This document shows positions 8,614 through 17,692 of a stretch of 64,000 nt of DNA, piece by piece. The stretch spans positions 1 to 64,000 of the forward strand of contig CAZTPA010000008.1 in NCBI GenBank assembly GCA_964614525.1, in the 5' to 3' direction. The first letter of the stretch is position 1. Every line of letters begins with the position of its first letter. The stretch comes from PWND01 sp964614525. Its GTDB lineage: Bacteria > Bacteroidota > Bacteroidia > Bacteroidales > UBA7960. The position numbers and the translations under genes were made by a program. The notes beneath the pieces are model-generated. The model saw nothing but the letters and a program-made list of their open reading frames with translations, was not told the origin of the DNA and searched no databases.

Positions 8614-10617
8614 ATGACTTTATCTGATTTTCACAACTCTGTAATTCAGGGGATTCCGGATGAGCTGCCCGCTCCAAAACCGTTTGACACAGAAATTAAT
8701 CATGCCCCGAAAAGAAAAGATATTCTCAGTAAAGAGGAGAAGAAATTAGCAATTAAAAATGCTTTGCGATATTTTCCTGAAAAGCATCATGCTGTGCTTG
8801 CCCCTGAGTTTGCAGTAGAACTTGAGAAATATGGCCGCATATACATGTATCGTTTTCGTCCTGATTATGAAATACATGCGCGCAGTATTGAGGATTTTCC
8901 GCACAAATGCAAACAGGCTGCAGCAATTATGCTTATGCTTTCAAATAATCTTGATTATGCTGTTGCTCAACATCCTCATGAATTAATTACATACGGTGGA
9001 AATGGCGCTGTTTTTCAAAATTGGGCTCAATATCTTATTTGCATGAAATATCTTGCAGAGATGACTGATGATCAAACCCTTGTATTATATAGTGGCCATC
9101 CTATGGGATTATTCCCTTCTCATAAAGATGCTCCCAGGGTTGTAGTTACCAATGGTATGATGATACCTAATTATTCTAAGCCTGACGATTGGGAGAAGTT
9201 TAATGCTTTAGGAGTAACACAATACGGCCAAATGACTGCCGGTAGCTTTATGTATATCGGTCCTCAGGGAATTGTACATGGAACTACTATTACAGTTTTA
9301 AATGCTGCCCGAAGAATTGACAGCAATGCAAATGATCTTTCAGGTAAAGTTTTTGTTTCAAGCGGATTGGGAGGAATGTCAGGGGCCCAACCCAAAGCTG
9401 CTGTTATTGCCGGAGGTGTAGCTGTTGTTGCTGAAGTTAACCCCAAAGCCACCGAAATAAGACATTCTCAAGACTGGGTTGATGAAGTTTTTGAAGATAT
9501 TGACAAATTAATTGACAGAGTTGAGCAAGCCAGATTAAACAAAGAGGCCGTATCTATTGCTTATCAGGGCAATATTGTTGATTTATGGGAAAGATTTGTT
9601 GAAAGGGATGTGAAGATTGAACTTGGCTCAGATCAAACAAGTTTGCATAACCCATATTCAGGTGGATATTATCCCGTCGGAATGAGCTTTGAAGATGCAA
9701 ATGAACTTATGTCTTCAGATCCCGAAGCATTTAAACTCATGGTTCACGAATCTTTAAAACGCCATGTTAAAGCAATAAATGCTATGACTGCAAATGGTAT
9801 GTATTTTTGGGATTATGGTAATGCATTTCTTCTTGAAGCAGGCAGGGCAGGAGCCGATGTTTTTCAAGATGACGGAACTTATAAATATCCGTCTTATGTT
9901 CAGGATATTATGGGTCCAATGTGTTTTGATTATGGCTTTGGCCCTTTCAGATGGGTTTGCACTTCGTCTGATCCTGATGATCTTAGAAAAACAGATCAAA
10001 TTGCAGCACAAATTCTCAGAGAAATGCATGAAACTGCACCCAAAGAAATAAAACTGCAACTGGCTGATAATCTGAGATGGATCGAACAAGCTGAAGATAA
10101 TAAAATGGTTGTGGGTTCTCAGGCTCGCATTTTATATGCAGATGCCGAAGGTAGAACAAAAATTGCAGATGCTTTTAATAAAGCTGTTGCAATGAAAGAA
10201 ATCTCTGCACCTATTGTTATTGGTCGCGATCACCATGATGTTTCAGGTACAGATTCACCTTATCGTGAAACTTCAAACATTTATGATGGTTCACAATATA
10301 CTGCGGATATGGCTATCCAGAATGTTATCGGCGATAGTTTCAGAGGTGCTACCTGGGTGTCAATTCACAATGGCGGTGGTGTTGGTTGGGGAGAATCTAT
10401 CAACGGTGGATTTGGCATGGTACTTGACGGAACCTATGAAGCCGACCGCAGATTGAAATCAATGTTGTTTTGGGACGTTAATAACGGTATAGCCAGAAGA
10501 AGTTGGGCGAGAAATAATGAAGCAATTTTCGCTATTGAAAGAGCAATGAAGGCAGAACCTAAACTGAAAGTAACAATTCCAAATTTGGTTAATGATAGCT
10601 TGCTTGAAAATTTGTAA
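8614..10617 (+). CDS. hutU: Urocanate hydratase
   Basis: 667 aa, in the long size range of Bacteroidetes urocanases. It hydrates urocanate to 4-imidazolone-5-propionate with tightly bound NAD+, the second step of histidine breakdown, in the cytoplasm. Family hallmarks are clear: TYGGNGAVFQNWAQY, LYSGHPMGLFPSH, FVSSGLGGMSGAQPKA (NAD+ region), and FGPFRWVCTSSDPDDL with the conserved cysteine at C449; near the end VSIHNGGGVGWGESINGGFG. The other hut genes (hutH, hutI, ftcD/hutG) are not adjacent, so the pathway must be completed elsewhere. The gene is intact and preceded by a possible -7 element. Confidence 0.97.
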   Translation: MTLSDFHNSVIQGIPDELPAPKPFDTEINHAPKRKDILSKEEKKLAIKNALRYFPEKHHAVLAPEFAVELEKYGRIYMYRFRPDYEIHARSIEDFPHKCKQAAAIMLMLSNNLDYAVAQHPHELITYGGNGAVFQNWAQYLICMKYLAEMTDDQTLVLYSGHPMGLFPSHKDAPRVVVTNGMMIPNYSKPDDWEKFNALGVTQYGQMTAGSFMYIGPQGIVHGTTITVLNAARRIDSNANDLSGKVFVSSGLGGMSGAQPKAAVIAGGVAVVAEVNPKATEIRHSQDWVDEVFEDIDKLIDRVEQARLNKEAVSIAYQGNIVDLWERFVERDVKIELGSDQTSLHNPYSGGYYPVGMSFEDANELMSSDPEAFKLMVHESLKRHVKAINAMTANGMYFWDYGNAFLLEAGRAGADVFQDDGTYKYPSYVQDIMGPMCFDYGFGPFRWVCTSSDPDDLRKTDQIAAQILREMHETAPKEIKLQLADNLRWIEQAEDNKMVVGSQARILYADAEGRTKIADAFNKAVAMKEISAPIVIGRDHHDVSGTDSPYRETSNIYDGSQYTADMAIQNVIGDSFRGATWVSIHNGGGVGWGESINGGFGMVLDGTYEADRRLKSMLFWDVNNGIARRSWARNNEAIFAIERAMKAEPKLKVTIPNLVNDSLLENL

Positions 10618-10649
10618 AATAAATCTATTACTATTTTTAATATTGAATT

Positions 10650-11105
10650 ATGAAAAAGAATTTTGAAATGATACAAAGTGTATTTTCTTTGAATAGATTG
10701 AAGTTGTTTGCACGTCCCGTTTTATTAATAAGTATCGCCTTTGTTTTTGGACTCTCTTCTTGCGAACCTGATGATATAAATTATCGTGATAAATATTTAG
10801 GTGTTTGGTCAGTAAGTGAATATAGCGAACTATATGATTCTACTTTGCTTTTTGATGTTACCATATCTGCATCTCAGGAAGATCCCGATGAGATCTTTAT
10901 CTATAATTTTTATATGATGGGAGCTTCAGAGTTTATCTATGCATTTGTAGATGGTAATTTTATTACTATTCCTCCGCAGGAATATTGTGATTTTACTATC
11001 GAGGGCGATGGTACATATCAAAGCGATGGCGAGATACATATGAGTTATACTTCTAACGACGGTGCTGATGAAGATAATTTGACAGCCGTTATGGTGAAAA
11101 ATTAG
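10650..11105 (+). CDS. Hypothetical lipoprotein
   Basis: 151 aa. The N-terminus is a lipoprotein signal ending in a lipobox, GLSSC with the lipidated cysteine at about C38, followed by acidic residues (EPDD) that in Bacteroidetes favour surface or outer-membrane sorting. The mature part is acidic and rich in beta-prone residues, with a segment like that of small lipocalin-like lipoproteins (YLGVWSVSEYSELYDS), but I cannot assign a family. An internal ATG at codon 7 would shorten the long n-region. It follows hutU by 32 bases and precedes thpR; function unknown. Confidence 0.8.
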   Translation: MKKNFEMIQSVFSLNRLKLFARPVLLISIAFVFGLSSCEPDDINYRDKYLGVWSVSEYSELYDSTLLFDVTISASQEDPDEIFIYNFYMMGASEFIYAFVDGNFITIPPQEYCDFTIEGDGTYQSDGEIHMSYTSNDGADEDNLTAVMVKN

Positions 11106-11125
11106 TTGTAATATTGAGTCTTTGT

Positions 11126-11668
11126 ATGAGATTGTTTTTTGGAATAGAAATTCCGCCTTATATCAAGCAAAATATTCTGGAGTTTCAATCATTGCTTATG
11201 AAAGCAGGAGTGAAAGCTAATTGGAAAAGAGTTGAGAATTTACATCTTACATTGGAATTTCTTGGTGATTATAATGAAGACAAAGTACCTGTCTTATGCG
11301 ATGTTTTATCAGAAGTGGCCAAAAATCATAAATCATTTAAACTAAAGATTAAAGACCTTGGTGCTTTTCCATCGTTTAAACGTCCGCATACACTTTGGTC
11401 AGGATTTTCAGGTGATACAGAAAACTTAATGTTACTTCAAAATGAATTGCATCAGAAATTATTGAATAATAATTTTAAACTTGAGAACAGAGTTTATAAA
11501 CCACACCTAACCTTGGCGTCCCGTCCCGATGTTCGTTCGGTTGGTTTAACTGATTTTAAAAATATATTGCTCGGAGAATTTCTTGTCGACAAGCTAATCT
11601 TATTTGAAAGTAAAGCAGAAAACGGAAAAAGAATTTATACTAATGTATGCAATGCCGGACTGAAGTAA
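11126..11668 (+). CDS. thpR: RNA 2',3'-cyclic phosphodiesterase (2H/LigT family)
   Basis: 180 aa from the ATG at 11126 (the frame also has a TTG at 11114, but MRLFFGIEIPP is the family's normal start). 2H phosphoesterases of this type open 2',3'-cyclic phosphates at RNA ends and can ligate tRNA halves in vitro. The two catalytic HxTx motifs are present: HLTL at H40 (ENLHLTLEFLGD) and HLTL at H127 (KPHLTLASR). Length is normal. It starts 20 bases after the upstream lipoprotein gene and may be co-transcribed with it. Confidence 0.93.
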   Translation: MRLFFGIEIPPYIKQNILEFQSLLMKAGVKANWKRVENLHLTLEFLGDYNEDKVPVLCDVLSEVAKNHKSFKLKIKDLGAFPSFKRPHTLWSGFSGDTENLMLLQNELHQKLLNNNFKLENRVYKPHLTLASRPDVRSVGLTDFKNILLGEFLVDKLILFESKAENGKRIYTNVCNAGLK

Positions 11669-11690
11669 ATATTATTATAAATAAGCACTA

Positions 11691-12059
11691 CTAATCTTCT
11701 TCTTTAATGCCCGCTTCTTTACTCTCAAGGATGCTGATGGAATTTATAACCTCATCATGAACTTCATTTATGAGTTCTTCTTCCATCACATAACAGTTAA
11801 GTATTTCAGTAAGTTCTTCCTTACTTATATTATGCCTGTAAAATAAAGAATTATAATATAATGATACAGAATCAAGTTTAGCCTCTTCATCTCTTAAATT
11901 AAGAGTCTCAAGATATGTTTCGATAATATATAATTCAGTTAAAACATCAACTAGTGAATCTTTTTCCATTAAATGATCACAAGGATTTTGCTCATTTTTA
12001 AAAAATGAACAAGAACTAAAAAGGATAACAAAAACAGATATATATATTGCTAATTTCAT
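11691..12059 (-). CDS. DUF4296-family lipoprotein
   Basis: 122 aa from the ATG ending at 12059, chosen because it places a short signal peptide directly at the N-terminus (MKLAIYISVFVILFSSC, lipidated C17); the frame extends to a TTG at 12089 that would overlap pyrC. The mature protein is helical and charged (DSLVDVLTELYIIETYLE, SLFYRHNISKEELTEIL), which matches DUF4296, a Bacteroidetes lipoprotein family of unknown role. It is the last gene of a minus-strand trio with a polyprenol-phosphate glycosyltransferase and dihydroorotase, an order I recall from other Bacteroidetes. Confidence 0.82.
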   Translation of the reverse strand: MKLAIYISVFVILFSSCSFFKNEQNPCDHLMEKDSLVDVLTELYIIETYLETLNLRDEEAKLDSVSLYYNSLFYRHNISKEELTEILNCYVMEEELINEVHDEVINSISILESKEAGIKEED

Positions 12060-12085
12060 TCGCAGATAATTTATTCTTACAAAAA

Positions 12086-13444
12086 TCAATGATCAAATTC
12101 TAACGCCATTCCTGATTGCCCCTCAATAATACTTCCATTATTATAAGCAATATTTCCGTTTACAAAAGTATAAATAACACTTGATTTTAATGTCATTCCT
12201 TCTAAAGGTGACCATCCGCATTTATAAAAAATATTGGATTTACTAACTTCAAAGTTCTTTTCTATGTCAACAACAGCAAAATCAGCAAAGTAATTTTCTC
12301 TGATAAAACCTCTTTTTTTAATTTTAAAGCAAATTGCAGGATTATGACACATTTTTTCTGCAATCTTTTCAAGTGAAATCCTTCCATGATGATAATTTTC
12401 TAACATCAGTGCTAATGAATGTTGCACCATTGGTGCACCTGAAGGACATTTGGTGTAAATATTTTGTTTTTCATCATAAGTATGAGGAGCATGATCCGTC
12501 GCAATAATATCAAGTTTATCATTCAGGAGTGCTTCCCAAAGTGCATTTCTGTCTTCCTTATTTTTGATTGCAGGATTCCATTTTATCAGACTACCCTTGG
12601 TTTTATAATCTTCTTTTGTAAACCACAAATGATGAACACAAACTTCGGCAGTTATTCTTTTGTTTGCTAGTTTGATGGAATTGTCAAAAAGATCTGTCTC
12701 GATAGCAGTGCTTAAGTGTAATATATGTAAACGGGTATTGTGTTTTTTTGCAAGTTTGACAGCTTTTTGGCTTGAAGAGAAGCAAGCTTCATGGTTTCTT
12801 ATAATAGGATGTAAATTTATTGGTATATTTTCGCCATACTGCTTGATTGCATTTTCTGTATTCTGCCTGATTATATTTTCATCTTCGCAGTGTAAAGCCA
12901 CAACTAAATTATTGTCGAGCGAGAAAATACGTTCAAGGCTCTCAGGATTGTCAACCAGCATATTCCCTGTGCTTGATCCCATAAAAACTTTGATCCCACA
13001 AACATTATTAATATCCGTTGCCCTGAGTTCGTCAATATTATCATTAGTTGCACCTATATAAAAGGAATAATTTGCAGGAGAATTTTCAGAAGCTATTTTA
13101 AACTTTTCCTCAAGATTTCTTTGTGTAGTTGTTTGTGGATTAGTATTTGGCATTTCCATAAAAGCGGTGATACCACCGGCAACAGCTGCTCTTGACTCGG
13201 AATAAATATTCCCTTTATGTGTATTACCCGGCTCTCTGAAATGAACCTGGTCGTCAATTATTCCGGGAAAGATTATTTTTCCGCTTAAATCTATGGATTC
13301 TATATTTAGAAGTATGCTTTCAGGAATCCCTTCATCCAGAGAGAAGATTTTTTCTATGTATGGTTTGTTTATAAGGATATGGCCAATGAAATCCTTTCCT
13401 TCATTGATAATACGTGCGTTTTTTAGCAATAAGCTTTTTGACAT
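12086..13444 (-). CDS. pyrC: Dihydroorotase, class I type
   Basis: 452 aa. It interconverts carbamoyl aspartate and dihydroorotate in pyrimidine synthesis, using a binuclear zinc centre in an amidohydrolase TIM barrel. Metal-site motifs are visible: DDQVHFREPG near residue 62, ALHCED, HILHLSTA, and the late Asp in ATDHAPHTYDEK. The length and the HFREPG motif point to the class I (AllB/multifunctional-like) branch common in Bacteroidetes rather than the shorter E. coli PyrC. The start is 21 bases after the stop of the upstream glycosyltransferase gene. Confidence 0.94.
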   Translation of the reverse strand: MSKSLLLKNARIINEGKDFIGHILINKPYIEKIFSLDEGIPESILLNIESIDLSGKIIFPGIIDDQVHFREPGNTHKGNIYSESRAAVAGGITAFMEMPNTNPQTTTQRNLEEKFKIASENSPANYSFYIGATNDNIDELRATDINNVCGIKVFMGSSTGNMLVDNPESLERIFSLDNNLVVALHCEDENIIRQNTENAIKQYGENIPINLHPIIRNHEACFSSSQKAVKLAKKHNTRLHILHLSTAIETDLFDNSIKLANKRITAEVCVHHLWFTKEDYKTKGSLIKWNPAIKNKEDRNALWEALLNDKLDIIATDHAPHTYDEKQNIYTKCPSGAPMVQHSLALMLENYHHGRISLEKIAEKMCHNPAICFKIKKRGFIRENYFADFAVVDIEKNFEVSKSNIFYKCGWSPLEGMTLKSSVIYTFVNGNIAYNNGSIIEGQSGMALEFDH

Positions 13445-13465
13445 GTTTTATATAAGATAGGATTG

Positions 13466-14224
13466 TTATGCTTTTTGGCTCTTTTTGGCTCTTGCTTTTT
13501 TATAATGGCCAAATAAGCTTTTAATTCTTAGTCTAACCACTCCAAATATTGCCTCTTTGAAAATCCCTTTACTCATTTTTGATTCACCCTCAGAGCGATC
13601 TGTAAAAATTATGGAAATTTCTTTTATTTTAAAACCCAGTTTCCATGCGATATATTTCATCTCTATTTGAAATGCATAACCGATAAACCTAATGTTATCA
13701 AGATCAATGGTTTCCAGCACTTTTCTGTGATAACAAATAAAACCGGCTGTAGTATCTCTAACCTTCATGCGGGTAATAAATCTGACATATGCTGAAGCAT
13801 AATATGACATTAGCACTCTACCCATTGGCCAGTTTACTACATTAACACCATTGATATATCGAGACCCGATTGACATATCATAACCATCTTGTGCACATGC
13901 TTTATATAATCGTATTAAATCGTCAGGATTATGAGAAAAGTCAGCATCCATCTCAAAAATATACTCGTAATTTCGTTCTAATGCCCACTTAAAGCCTTTT
14001 ATATATGCAGTGCCTAGTCCTAATTTTCCTTTGCGTGTTTCTATAAAGAGCTTGTCTTTGAATTCGGGTATAATCTGTCTTACAGCATTTTCAGTGCCAT
14101 CAGGAGAATTGTCATCTATTACCAATACATGAAATTCTTTTGATAAAGAAAATACTTTACGTATTATCTTTTCAATATTATTTATTTCATTATATGTAGG
14201 TATTATGATTAAACTATCGCTCAC
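13466..14224 (-). CDS. Polyprenol-phosphate mannosyl/glycosyltransferase (DPM1-like, GT2)
   Basis: 252 aa. A GT2 fold starts at residue 6 (IIPTYNEINNIEKII), with the nucleotide-sugar motif DDNSPDGT, the DxD-type EMDADFSHNPDDL and GSRYINGVNV, all characteristic of dolichol/polyprenol-phosphate mannosyltransferases. There is no C-terminal membrane domain, as in the soluble DPM1 class. It would load a sugar onto a lipid carrier at the inner face of the cytoplasmic membrane for glycan or glycoprotein synthesis; the exact sugar cannot be read from the sequence. First gene of the operon with pyrC and the DUF4296 lipoprotein. Confidence 0.9.
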   Translation of the reverse strand: MSDSLIIIPTYNEINNIEKIIRKVFSLSKEFHVLVIDDNSPDGTENAVRQIIPEFKDKLFIETRKGKLGLGTAYIKGFKWALERNYEYIFEMDADFSHNPDDLIRLYKACAQDGYDMSIGSRYINGVNVVNWPMGRVLMSYYASAYVRFITRMKVRDTTAGFICYHRKVLETIDLDNIRFIGYAFQIEMKYIAWKLGFKIKEISIIFTDRSEGESKMSKGIFKEAIFGVVRLRIKSLFGHYKKARAKKSQKA

Positions 14225-14301
14225 TTCTTTTAATCCCCCTAGTTAAAATATAAATATGAATTTTTATTATTATGCTAAATTAATTTATTATTTGTTGCTG
14301 T

Positions 14302-14309
14302 CAAAATTA
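14302..14309 (-). promoter_or_regulatory. Possible -7 element for the glycosyltransferase-pyrC operon
   Basis: Minus-strand TAATTTTG, 77 bases upstream of the glycosyltransferase start; no properly spaced TTTG -33 box. Confidence 0.3.
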
Positions 14310-14369
14310 CTGTTTTGTTTTATATTGTAAAATACTTTTTAATAAATTAAGAAATACTTAAAGAATACA

Positions 14370-14377
14370 TAATTTTG
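14370..14377 (+). promoter_or_regulatory. Possible -7 element for the cysteine desulfurase gene
   Basis: Plus-strand TAATTTTG, 48 bases upstream of the ATG at 14426. No -33 TTTG at the expected spacing. Confidence 0.35.
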
Positions 14378-14425
14378 CAAAGCTATTATAAAGCTTTTTA
14401 ACATTGTTATTTAACGGAAAATAAT

Positions 14426-15547
14426 ATGATTTATTTTGATAATGCGGCAAGTACACCCATTTATGATGAAGTGAACGAATACATGTATAGTATTCAAAAG
14501 GAAATATTCGGTAATCCATCGGCAATTCATTCATATGGACGAAAAGCAAAGGTTGAAATTGAACGTTCAAGAAAGACTATTGCCGAATGCTTAAAAGTGC
14601 AAGCATCGGAAATATTTTTTACTTCAGGTGGAACAGAGGCAAATAATGCCATTTTATGGGGTTGTGCAAAAGATTTAGGACGAAAAACTTTTATTACAAG
14701 TCCTACGGAGCATCCTTGTGTGCTTAAGACTCTTGAATCATTAGTAAAACATTTGGATATTGATGTTCACTTTGTAGATGTTGATAGCAGTGGAAGTATT
14801 GACTTGGAGCACCTTAGAGTTTTGCTGCAAACACATAAAAATGCGGTAGTGTCTCTGATGCATGCAAATAATGAGATTGGTGTTTTATTGCAAATGGAAA
14901 AAATTTCAAAACTATGTCAGACTTATGGAGCATTGTTTCATTCCGATATTGTACAAACAGCAGGAAAATATCCGCTAGATATGAATAAACTTGGTGTTGA
15001 TTTTGCAGCAGCAAGTGCACACAAATTCCATGGCCCTAAAGGTGTTGGTTTTATGTTTGTAAAATCCTCTTCTATTTTTAATGCCTTTATTAATGGTGGT
15101 GCACAGGAAAGAAATATGAGGGCAGGAACCGAGAATATTGCGGGAATTTGTGGAATGACAAAAGCTTTAGAAATTTCTTGTGAACGATTTGATGACAATT
15201 ATAAATTAATAAGCTCCCTGAAGAAAGATCTTATTTATCTGCTTCAGAAAGAAATTCCCGGAATTGTAATAAACGGAAATGTAGCAGATGATGCTTCTCT
15301 TTATACTCTTGTAAATATCTCTTTGCCAAATAATTTTAAAAGTGAGATGTTACTTGCAAATCTGGATATTGAAGGTGTCGCAATATCTATGGGTAGTGCA
15401 TGCAGTAGTGGAGCGAACAAAGGTTCGCATGTTTTGACGGCTATTGGGGCTGATCCTGACAGGCCTGCATTAAGAGTATCTTTTAGCCATATTAATACGA
15501 AGAGTGAAGTTGAAATATTTGTTTCAGTTTTAAAGAAATTTATGTGA
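14426..15547 (+). CDS. Cysteine desulfurase (IscS/NifS family)
   Basis: 373 aa, PLP-dependent. It removes sulfur from cysteine as an enzyme-bound persulfide for Fe-S cluster and thio-cofactor synthesis. Clear motifs: YFDNAASTP at the N-terminus, TSGGTEANN (PLP phosphate site), SAHKFHGPKG with the Schiff-base lysine K200, and the mobile active-site loop GSACSSGANKGSHV with C326. The SSGANKGSHV loop fits the NifS/IscS class better than SufS. No iscU, sufBCD or thiI lies beside it, so its sulfur acceptor is unknown. Confidence 0.95.
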   Translation: MIYFDNAASTPIYDEVNEYMYSIQKEIFGNPSAIHSYGRKAKVEIERSRKTIAECLKVQASEIFFTSGGTEANNAILWGCAKDLGRKTFITSPTEHPCVLKTLESLVKHLDIDVHFVDVDSSGSIDLEHLRVLLQTHKNAVVSLMHANNEIGVLLQMEKISKLCQTYGALFHSDIVQTAGKYPLDMNKLGVDFAAASAHKFHGPKGVGFMFVKSSSIFNAFINGGAQERNMRAGTENIAGICGMTKALEISCERFDDNYKLISSLKKDLIYLLQKEIPGIVINGNVADDASLYTLVNISLPNNFKSEMLLANLDIEGVAISMGSACSSGANKGSHVLTAIGADPDRPALRVSFSHINTKSEVEIFVSVLKKFM

Positions 15548-15680
15548 TGAATTATTATGATGCATGTTTTTATAGCTTCATTTGTATAATAATCAAATAA
15601 AAAAAATATTCTTTATCATAAAAAATTATAACTAAAGCTTTCCTTGGTCATTTTCAACATTCTTATTGATGCATATTTCT

Positions 15681-15688
15681 TACATTTG
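15681..15688 (+). promoter_or_regulatory. Possible -7 element before the M28 peptidase gene
   Basis: TACATTTG matches TAnnTTTG but ends only 14 bases before the ATG at 15703, giving a very short leader; no well-spaced -33 box. Confidence 0.35.
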
Positions 15689-15702
15689 AAAAAAAAAAGC
15701 AC

Positions 15703-17253
15703 ATGAAAAAAATCCTTATTCTTCTTATAATTAATCTTTTCGCATTCCAACTATTTGCATCTGAGTTGGTTATAATTCCTACGAAAAGTTATGATGAAAC
15801 AAAAAAAGTTTTTGAAAATCCCGATTTGAAAGTGCATTTTTTTCGGGATGATTTTGTAATTGCTACAAGCAGTGGTGAATATATTGATGATTTCATTTTG
15901 ATTGATAACAATCCATGGCAAACAAATACCAGTTATTATCTTGTATATGTTGATTCACCAAATAATAAATCAGAGTATGTCTCTGAAGTAGAAAAAAGGG
16001 CAGATATTCTTTATGATGGTGATTATTATTTAATAGTACGAAGCGACGAATCGAAATTTGGACAATTGCCTCCTGCAAAAAATGATGGTATGGTCAGGAT
16101 TTTTGAGAGAAGAGCCAGACTGCCTGAAAAACAAGAAATTTTCAATAACTTGAAAATTACAGAACAGGATGCTTTCATAGTAGAACTAATGAATGAGGTG
16201 AATGCAAGTTATATTACAGAAGATGTGCAGCACCTGGAAGATTATATTACACGAAATGCTTATGCTGTAGAAAGTCAAAATGCTCAGGATTGGATTGAAG
16301 ATCAGTTTCTTAATTTAGGATTAGATGTTGAAGTAATGGATTTCACAATGCCTGACGGGCCTGCAAGTGACAATGTTATTGCTACGCAAATCGGCACCAC
16401 ATACCCTGATGAATATATTGTTTTAGGTGGTCATTATGATTCTTACTCTTATAGTGGAGATGCTCCCGGTGCTGATGATAATGCTTCCGGAACATCGGGT
16501 GTACTGGAGATAGCTAGAATACTTAGTGAGCATGAATTTGACAGAAGTATAATATTTTGTGCTTTCTCTGGTGAAGAATATGGATTATACGGCAGTGCTG
16601 CCTATGCGCACAGATGCGCCCAGCAAGGAATGGATATTCTTGCTTATTTTAATATGGATATGATAGCTTATCTCGAACCCGGTAATTCAATTATGAAAAG
16701 CTCTCTGATTTACCCAAATTCTGCTCAAGATCTGGCAGATTTTTACACTCAGGTTGCATCAGTTTATCTTCCCGATTTTGATATTGCACCTGCTAATTTC
16801 ACCGGGGGAGACAGCGACCATACTTCTTTCAACAATAATGGATTTATGGGTATTTTCCCTTTTGAAGATATTGATAATTACAGCCCATACATACACACAT
16901 ATGAAGATGTTGTTGGCTTAAGTTATAATAATGAAGATCAGGCTGTCGTTTTTACTCAGGCTGTTTTGGCTTCGGTTGTTACTATGTCAAAAACTGAATC
17001 CCAGTTTGCAACTTCCTTGCATAAAGAGGAAATTGTCATTTATCCTAATCCTGCCACAGATAAAACCCTTATTTCTATTGCTAGCGGGAAAACTGCTGAG
17101 CTAATAATTACAAATATATCCGGACAGCAAGTTATGAAAACACCAATTGTTGGTAGTATAGAAATTGAATTATCCCATTTGCCGGGAGGAATGTATTTAG
17201 TTCATATTGCAGGCATTGATTTTAAAGAAACACACAAACTTCTGGTGCAATAA
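15703..17253 (+). CDS. Secreted M28-family zinc aminopeptidase with T9SS sorting domain
   Basis: 516 aa. A signal peptide (MKKILILLIINLFAFQLFASE) is followed by a propeptide-like region, then the M28 catalytic domain from about residue 190. Co-catalytic zinc ligands are in place: H244 (GGHYDS), D258 (PGADDNASG), E291/E292 (SGEEYGLYGS), D319 (NMDMIAY) and H373 (GDSDHTSF). From about residue 440 a Por-secretion-system sorting domain follows (VIYPNPATD, then LPGGMYLVHI and a KLLVQ end), so the enzyme should cross the outer membrane by T9SS. PorX at 62328 supports a T9SS in this organism. Probable role is nutrient peptide breakdown. Confidence 0.95.
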   Translation: MKKILILLIINLFAFQLFASELVIIPTKSYDETKKVFENPDLKVHFFRDDFVIATSSGEYIDDFILIDNNPWQTNTSYYLVYVDSPNNKSEYVSEVEKRADILYDGDYYLIVRSDESKFGQLPPAKNDGMVRIFERRARLPEKQEIFNNLKITEQDAFIVELMNEVNASYITEDVQHLEDYITRNAYAVESQNAQDWIEDQFLNLGLDVEVMDFTMPDGPASDNVIATQIGTTYPDEYIVLGGHYDSYSYSGDAPGADDNASGTSGVLEIARILSEHEFDRSIIFCAFSGEEYGLYGSAAYAHRCAQQGMDILAYFNMDMIAYLEPGNSIMKSSLIYPNSAQDLADFYTQVASVYLPDFDIAPANFTGGDSDHTSFNNNGFMGIFPFEDIDNYSPYIHTYEDVVGLSYNNEDQAVVFTQAVLASVVTMSKTESQFATSLHKEEIVIYPNPATDKTLISIASGKTAELIITNISGQQVMKTPIVGSIEIELSHLPGGMYLVHIAGIDFKETHKLLVQ

Positions 17254-17414
17254 TTTTTCTTATTATCCGGGTGTAATTCTTTCACATATTTGTATGTTGA
17301 GTATTGGTTATTAATCTTATCATATTATTATTTCGATATTATTAGTATTAATATTTTTTTTAGTATAAAGCCTTTTCTTTGGTAAATCATTTTTTTTATT
17401 TACACAAAAAAATA

Positions 17415-17422
17415 TATCTTTG
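17415..17422 (+). promoter_or_regulatory. Strong -7-like box directly upstream of a hairpin
   Basis: TATCTTTG is an excellent TAnnTTTG match and sits 16 bases before the start of the long hairpin. No TTTG is found at 17-23 bases upstream; the nearest, 17378-17381, is 33 bases away, which weakens the call. Confidence 0.4.
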
Positions 17423-17438
17423 GCTATCCTTTTTTTCC

Positions 17439-17508
17439 AAAAACCATTAACCGGACAGCACCATTAGATATATTCTGATTTTAGGTGTTGTCTGGGAATG
17501 GTTTTTTT
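17439..17508 (+). terminator. 22-bp hairpin with T-tract; terminator or end of a small RNA
   Basis: The 5' arm is AAAAACCATT (17439-17448) plus CCGGACAGCACC (17451-17462). The 3' arm is GGTGTTGTCTGG (17484-17495) plus AATGGTTTTT (17497-17506). All 22 positions pair (two G-U), with a small AA/G internal loop and a 21-base terminal loop, ending in seven T. It lies 185 bases after the M28 peptidase stop, far for a simple terminator. With the upstream TATCTTTG box it could form an independent RNA of about 80 bases. Confidence 0.65.
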
Positions 17509-17692
17509 GTTATGTTTCTGCCATAAACTATTTTTTATTTCTCAGTTTTTTCGTAATTACGTGGCTGTTAATTGATTATCTTTTTTCAACTACTTCTAAA
17601 TATTTTGAATATTTTTGTACACTTAAATTTGGCAAAGATTTTGTTTGTCATTTTATAATTTTCTCTAATTATCCTTCAAAAAAAACTAAAAG

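Larger units (their letters stand above)
17254..17692. other. 438-bp gene-free region with an sRNA- or terminator-like hairpin
   Basis: No coding frame of note. The region contains a TATCTTTG promoter-like box (17415-17422), a 22-bp two-part hairpin with T-tract (17439-17508) and another -7 match, TATTTTTG at 17610-17617, 75 bases before the PKD lipoprotein gene. The rest is AT-rich with nothing recognisable. Confidence 0.6.

Noticed and set aside
12660..13061. 133-codon plus-strand frame inside dihydroorotase
   Set aside because: Antisense to conserved pyrC metal-site regions; no independent support.
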